Source: a bacterium (lineage in GTDB: Bacteria; Sysuimicrobiota; Sysuimicrobiia; Sysuimicrobiales; Segetimicrobiaceae). Taken from it: DNA of 64,000 nucleotides. Every line of letters starts with the position of its first letter. The first letter of the stretch is position 1. The DNA lies in NCBI GenBank assembly GCA_035945995.1, contig DASYZR010000097.1:1-64000 (forward strand). The letters are read 5' to 3'. The notes under the pieces are model-generated. The model saw only the letters and a program-made list of their open reading frames with translations, had not been told where the DNA came from and searched no databases. Made by a program: the position numbers and the translations under genes. Of the stretch, positions 60,644-64,000 are shown piece after piece.

Positions 60644-61664
60644 CGTGGACCATCGGAGCGCGGCATACTACGAAGACAAGCTGGCGGTGTTGCGGGATCT
60701 CTGGGGCACGCCGGCCGTCTCGTTGGAGCGGGGCTGTCTTGTGGTCCGCGGGCGGCGCTACCCGATTGTTGATGATGTCATCGTGCTCCTCGAGCCGTCG
60801 CAGTACCCCCCGCGACTTGCCCAACGGCTTCAGGACTCCGAGGGTCCCCGGGCGGCTCCCGACGCCGGGTTTGCCCCGGACATCCAATACACGTTTGGGG
60901 AAGAGTGGAGCGCCTTCCCGGACATCCTGCCCGAGCATGAACGGGAGTTCCAGCTCTATTTCGACCTGATCGACCTTGGGGCACTCCGGGCGTGGCGGGT
61001 GTGCGATCTTGGCTGCGGGATCGGGCGGTGGAGCCTCTTCTTGAGCCGGCTGTGCAGGGAGATCGTGCTGGTGGATTTTTCCGACGCCATCTTCGTCGCC
61101 CGGCGGAACCTGGCGGCGGCGTCGAACGCGCTGTTCTTCATGGGAGATTTGACCAAATTGGAATTTCGTTACGGGTTCGCGGATCTGGTGGTGTGTCTCG
61201 GCGTCCTGCACCACCTCCCGACTCCGGCGCTCACCGAAGTCCGGTCGCTGCGCCGGTGGTCGCGCCGTCTCCTCGTCTACCTGTATTATGCGCTGGACAA
61301 CCGTCCGGTCTACTTTCGATGGCTGCTCGGTCTCGTCGGAGGCATGCGCGCGGTCTTGAGCCGTCTCGTGCGCAATCCCGGTACGCGCGGCGCGCTCACC
61401 TGGCTGCTGGCGGGAGGTCTGTATCTCCCCCTCATCGGCCTGGGAGGGCTCCTCCGGCCGGTGGGATGGAGCCGGCACGTCCCCCTGTACGAGACGTACG
61501 CGGGAAAGGGGCTCGTGCGGATCCGCCAGGACGTCTACGATCGATTTTTCACGCGCATCGAGCAGCGGTACGCCAAGCGGGATATCCTGACGTTGGCCGA
61601 CGCGTTTTCGACGCTGATCGTATCGGAGCACAGCCCATACTGGCATTTCTATTGCGAACAGTAG
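60633..61664 (+). CDS. SAM-dependent methyltransferase
   Basis: A 343-residue class I methyltransferase with the SAM motif VCDLGCGIGRWSLFLS at about residue 125 and CLGVLHHLPTPAL as motif post-II. The N-terminal about 60 residues (LERGCLVVRGRRYPIVDDVIVLLE) resemble a Trm112-like insert without cysteines, common in surface-sugar methyltransferases. A hydrophobic stretch (ALTWLLAGGLYLPLIGLGGLL) in the C-terminal half suggests membrane association. It overlaps the fusion gene by 11 bases. Probably methylates a sugar in the glycan. Confidence 0.88.
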   Translation: MARDVDHRSAAYYEDKLAVLRDLWGTPAVSLERGCLVVRGRRYPIVDDVIVLLEPSQYPPRLAQRLQDSEGPRAAPDAGFAPDIQYTFGEEWSAFPDILPEHEREFQLYFDLIDLGALRAWRVCDLGCGIGRWSLFLSRLCREIVLVDFSDAIFVARRNLAAASNALFFMGDLTKLEFRYGFADLVVCLGVLHHLPTPALTEVRSLRRWSRRLLVYLYYALDNRPVYFRWLLGLVGGMRAVLSRLVRNPGTRGALTWLLAGGLYLPLIGLGGLLRPVGWSRHVPLYETYAGKGLVRIRQDVYDRFFTRIEQRYAKRDILTLADAFSTLIVSEHSPYWHFYCEQ

Positions 61665-61702
61665 ACCGTGCGAACTCCGGCCGGTCCACCTCCGCAACGG
61701 AA

Positions 61703-63571
61703 GTGACGCGGCAGGGCGTGGTCATCGCGCATGCCGGCCGGCGCCCGGAGCGAGTTGCCCGGATGGTCGTCGACGCGACGGGTCCCGGCACGGACGCGCC
61801 CATTCCCTGGCTGTTCCTGGGGCAAGACTATCCGGCGGCCCGGCGCTGGGAGCGTGAGCTGGGCGCGGGGTTTGAACGCGCGGAGATTGGGCATGCGCTA
61901 GCCTCGGCGGCCGACGCGCTGCGCGGCCCCTTTGTGGAGTGGGTCGACGCGCTGAGCCGTCTCTACGAGAACGACCCCGACTGGTGGTTCACGAACGTGT
62001 CCGAGCGGAATACCCTGGTCAGCCCGTTGTTTCTGCACGCGTGCTATCTGGAGGTCGCGCGGCGCGCTCTCTCCGGCGATCGAGGTCCGCGCCTGCTGGT
62101 GGCCGAGAGCCGGGGGCTCGTCGACGCGCTTCGCCGTCTGTCGGCGGCGTGTGGCGTATCCGCGGTTTCCCAGGGACCCCGGTGGAAGTGGATCGAGCGA
62201 CTCACGTGGGCTGTCCGGTTGGTGTTGGTGTGGGGATTTTTTCTCGTCAGCGGCTTCCGGCGCCGCCGGGCGGCGCGAGCCACGCGTCGGGGAGCGCGGC
62301 GGCGGCCGCCCTTCCTCGCGCACCACCCGGCGGTCTTGATCGATACATTCCTCCACGAATCGAACCTGGCTCCGGACGGGATCTTTCGCGACCGGTATTT
62401 CCCATATCTCCACGAGTGGCTCGGTGCGCGTGGATTCCATACATACGTGTTGGCGACCCCCGCCGGCATCCGAACGCCGATCGCCGAGGTCTACGCCTGG
62501 ATGCGCAGCAGCGCGACGGAGTTCTTGATCCCCGAAGACTGGCTGACGCTCGGCGATTACGCCGCGGCGATGCGCTGCGCGCTGAAGGGTCTGCGTTACC
62601 CCCGCACCGCGGCCCCCCTTGCCGGCATGGATATCCGGCCGCTCGTCGAGGAGGAGCGGTGGCTACAAGCCGTATCGCGGCGGCCGCTTGAGGCGTGCCT
62701 GATGCGGCGCCTTCCGGTGCGGCTCAAGGCGGCGGGCCTGGCCCCCGATCTGATCCTCAACTGGTTCGAGAATCAAATGCTCGACAAGGCACTGGTGCTC
62801 GGATGTACCGAGGCCTTTCCCGGAGTCCGCCACCACGGCATTCAGAACACGCCGTTGTTTCCCAATCTGCTGAACATGTTCCCGACGGCCGTGGAATGCC
62901 ACGCGGGGGTCGTCCCGGACAAGATCGTCTGCAGCGGGCCGCTGCACCAACAAATTCTGACCATCCAGAGCCGATCTCAGGTGCCTGTCGTCGTGGGGTG
63001 CGGTCTACGATACGGCTATCTGTGGAATCAAAGCACAAGGGCGGATCACCGGATTCATGCGGATCGGGCCGGCGTGCTGGTCACCCTCCCAAACCCGCTG
63101 GCGCAGGGGCTGGCGTTGCTCGACCTGGTGCTGCCGGTGTCCCTGGAGCGGCCGGATATGACATGGTATGTCAAGCCCCATCCAGATTACTCGATCGAGG
63201 CTCTGCGCCGGGCGGCGGGACCGCGGAGGCTGGATCATGTGGTGCTGATCGAGGGCGCGCTCAGTGAGTGGCTCGAGGAGGCGGATCTCGTCGTGAGCGC
63301 CTGCACCGGGGCGGCCCTGGAGGCGGTCGCGGCGGGAATGCCCGTCGTGCTTGTCGGGAGCCCGACGGCGCTGGACTTTAACCCGTTGGCATGGTTCGAT
63401 GACGTCGTGGACACGCCGTGCTTCACCCACGACGAGATCATCCGGCGTATCGATGAGCTGATCCACATCGACGATGCCGCCCGTTCTCGACTCCGCGAAC
63501 GGGGAGTGAGGGTGTTGCATGCGTGCTTCTCTCCGGTTACCGACGAGCATCTCCGGCGGTTTATCGAGTAG
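61703..63571 (+). CDS. Large GT-B-like protein of unknown family, membrane-associated
   Basis: A 622-residue protein (start GTG 61703 or 61718). Residues about 165-185 are a possible membrane helix (LTWAVRLVLVWGFFLVSGF) followed by Arg-rich sequence. The C-terminal half has the GT-B look: GVRHHGIQNTPLFPN, MTWYVKPHPDYSIEALR, EWLEEADLVVSACTGAALEAVAAGMPVVLVG. PHP plus the CTGAALEA donor loop resemble surface-polysaccharide transferases (KpsC/TagF-like), but I cannot name a family. It is similar in plan, not in sequence, to the 52.7 kb protein. Confidence 0.68.
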   Translation: MTRQGVVIAHAGRRPERVARMVVDATGPGTDAPIPWLFLGQDYPAARRWERELGAGFERAEIGHALASAADALRGPFVEWVDALSRLYENDPDWWFTNVSERNTLVSPLFLHACYLEVARRALSGDRGPRLLVAESRGLVDALRRLSAACGVSAVSQGPRWKWIERLTWAVRLVLVWGFFLVSGFRRRRAARATRRGARRRPPFLAHHPAVLIDTFLHESNLAPDGIFRDRYFPYLHEWLGARGFHTYVLATPAGIRTPIAEVYAWMRSSATEFLIPEDWLTLGDYAAAMRCALKGLRYPRTAAPLAGMDIRPLVEEERWLQAVSRRPLEACLMRRLPVRLKAAGLAPDLILNWFENQMLDKALVLGCTEAFPGVRHHGIQNTPLFPNLLNMFPTAVECHAGVVPDKIVCSGPLHQQILTIQSRSQVPVVVGCGLRYGYLWNQSTRADHRIHADRAGVLVTLPNPLAQGLALLDLVLPVSLERPDMTWYVKPHPDYSIEALRRAAGPRRLDHVVLIEGALSEWLEEADLVVSACTGAALEAVAAGMPVVLVGSPTALDFNPLAWFDDVVDTPCFTHDEIIRRIDELIHIDDAARSRLRERGVRVLHACFSPVTDEHLRRFIE

Positions 63572-63590
63572 GCTCGGGGGGCGGGACCCG

Positions 63591-64000
63591 ATGATTCGCT
63601 ACACGATCTACTCGGGCACCAATACGTGGCAGGAGTGCGAGTTGGCCCTGCGGCTGCTGTGGCACGGGCGGGAGTTGGATGCCGGGCCCCACATCCAGGC
63701 ATACGAACGGCGATTTGCGGAGGCGGCCGGCACCGAGTTCGCGTTCAGCTTCGCGTCGGGACGGATGGGGCTGTATGCCATGCTGGAGGCCCTGAAGATC
63801 GGTCCCGGCGACGAGGTCATCGTTCCCGCCTTCACCTGCGTGGTCGTTCCGAACGCGATCCTGTACCGAGGCGCCCGCCCCGTCTACGTGGACATCGGGC
63901 CCCGGACTTTCAATATCGACGTGCAGAAGATTGAGGAGAAGATCACTCACAAGACCAAGGCCATCCTCGCGCAGCACACGTTTGGGCTGGTCTGCGACAT
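63591..64000 (+). CDS. DegT/DnrJ/EryC1/StrS aminotransferase, 3'-truncated by the window end
   Basis: From ATG 63591 the frame is open to the window edge (136 codons). The sequence is the N-terminal part of a PLP sugar aminotransferase: FSFASGRMGLYAMLEALKIGPGDEVIVPAFTCVVVPNAILYRGARPVYVDIG, quoted in parts: FASGRMGLYAMLEALKIGPG, then DEVIVPAFTCVVV, then RPVYVDIGPRTFNID. The PLP lysine lies beyond the window. It is the only DegT-family aminotransferase in the locus and so a possible, though distant, supplier of the PseC step. Confidence 0.85.
   Translation, partial: MIRYTIYSGTNTWQECELALRLLWHGRELDAGPHIQAYERRFAEAAGTEFAFSFASGRMGLYAMLEALKIGPGDEVIVPAFTCVVVPNAILYRGARPVYVDIGPRTFNIDVQKIEEKITHKTKAILAQHTFGLVCD

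Noticed and set aside
1-64000. tRNA, rRNA, riboswitch and CRISPR signals
   Set aside because: Nothing in the short intergenic spaces showed cloverleaf, T-box, SAM or cobalamin riboswitch landmarks or regularly spaced repeats; a covariance-model scan would be decisive.

Overview
The window is GC-rich (roughly 70% by eye), densely coded bacterial chromosome. Short or overlapping junctions (ATGA, GTGA, TAATG) and GTG starts are common. The envelope genes indicate a diderm: a short LptD/OstA-like outer-membrane protein, an LptA-like protein, heptose-type sugar genes, two LpxB-like glycosyltransferases and an MsbA-like ABC exporter. Central metabolism includes lipoate-dependent and ferredoxin-dependent 2-oxoacid oxidation. 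The mix, including a copper-amine-oxidase-type stalk protein, fits an uncultured GC-rich diderm lineage of the Terrabacteria type. That placement is inference and needs marker genes from outside the window. I saw no rRNA, tRNA, CRISPR array, insertion sequence or phage gene.

Region 1 (1-20 kb) is mostly metabolism. It holds the 3' part of a 2-oxoacid dehydrogenase E2 with lipA, a thioredoxin-reductase-like ferredoxin-NADP reductase, a MoeB/ThiF-rhodanese activating enzyme, YjbQ, and an Fe-S assembly pair (HesB/IscA and NifU C-terminal). Next come an acyl-CoA dehydrogenase, two adjacent MetE-C-like proteins, an SRPBCC protein, an Mrp Fe-S carrier behind a Fur-type palindrome, a DUF169 protein with the ferredoxin oxidoreductase KorAB, a PerR-like regulator, an LptA-like protein, a MoaD-MoaE fusion, an M48 protease and a PHP-domain protein.

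Region 2 (20-41 kb) is largely envelope assembly. Genes are a SIS isomerase and GHMP kinase (heptose branch), two LpxB-like transferases, a GT39 transferase, an operon of ABC exporter plus two GT2 enzymes, and an LmeA/DUF2993 lipid-binding protein. It also has a fused homocysteine methyltransferase/methylene-THF reductase, a VapBC toxin-antitoxin pair, and a stalk-domain protein with four 73-residue repeats. A minus-strand operon of phosphomannomutase, LptD-like protein, GT39 and GT4 closes it.

Region 3 (41-64 kb) is a surface polysaccharide locus: Wzz, two Wzy/WaaL-like membrane proteins that converge and overlap, then a plus-strand series of closely spaced genes running off the window end. 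Its core is a nonulosonic acid (pseudaminic-type) pathway with PseB, PseI, PseH, PseG and a Wzx flippase. The usual PseC and PseF positions hold a Gfo/Idh oxidoreductase and a single protein joining an SpsF-type cytidylyltransferase to a class III aminotransferase. Two SDRs, a KdsB-like cytidylyltransferase, a GT2-alcohol dehydrogenase fusion, a methyltransferase, a large unrecognised GT-B-like protein and a truncated DegT aminotransferase follow. This locus is the best candidate for a variant or undescribed sugar system.

Regulatory reading: several minus- and plus-strand promoters share an extended -10 of the form GTGCTAYAnT, and some genes (21992, 29720, 18180) appear to start at or next to the predicted transcript start, suggesting leaderless mRNAs.
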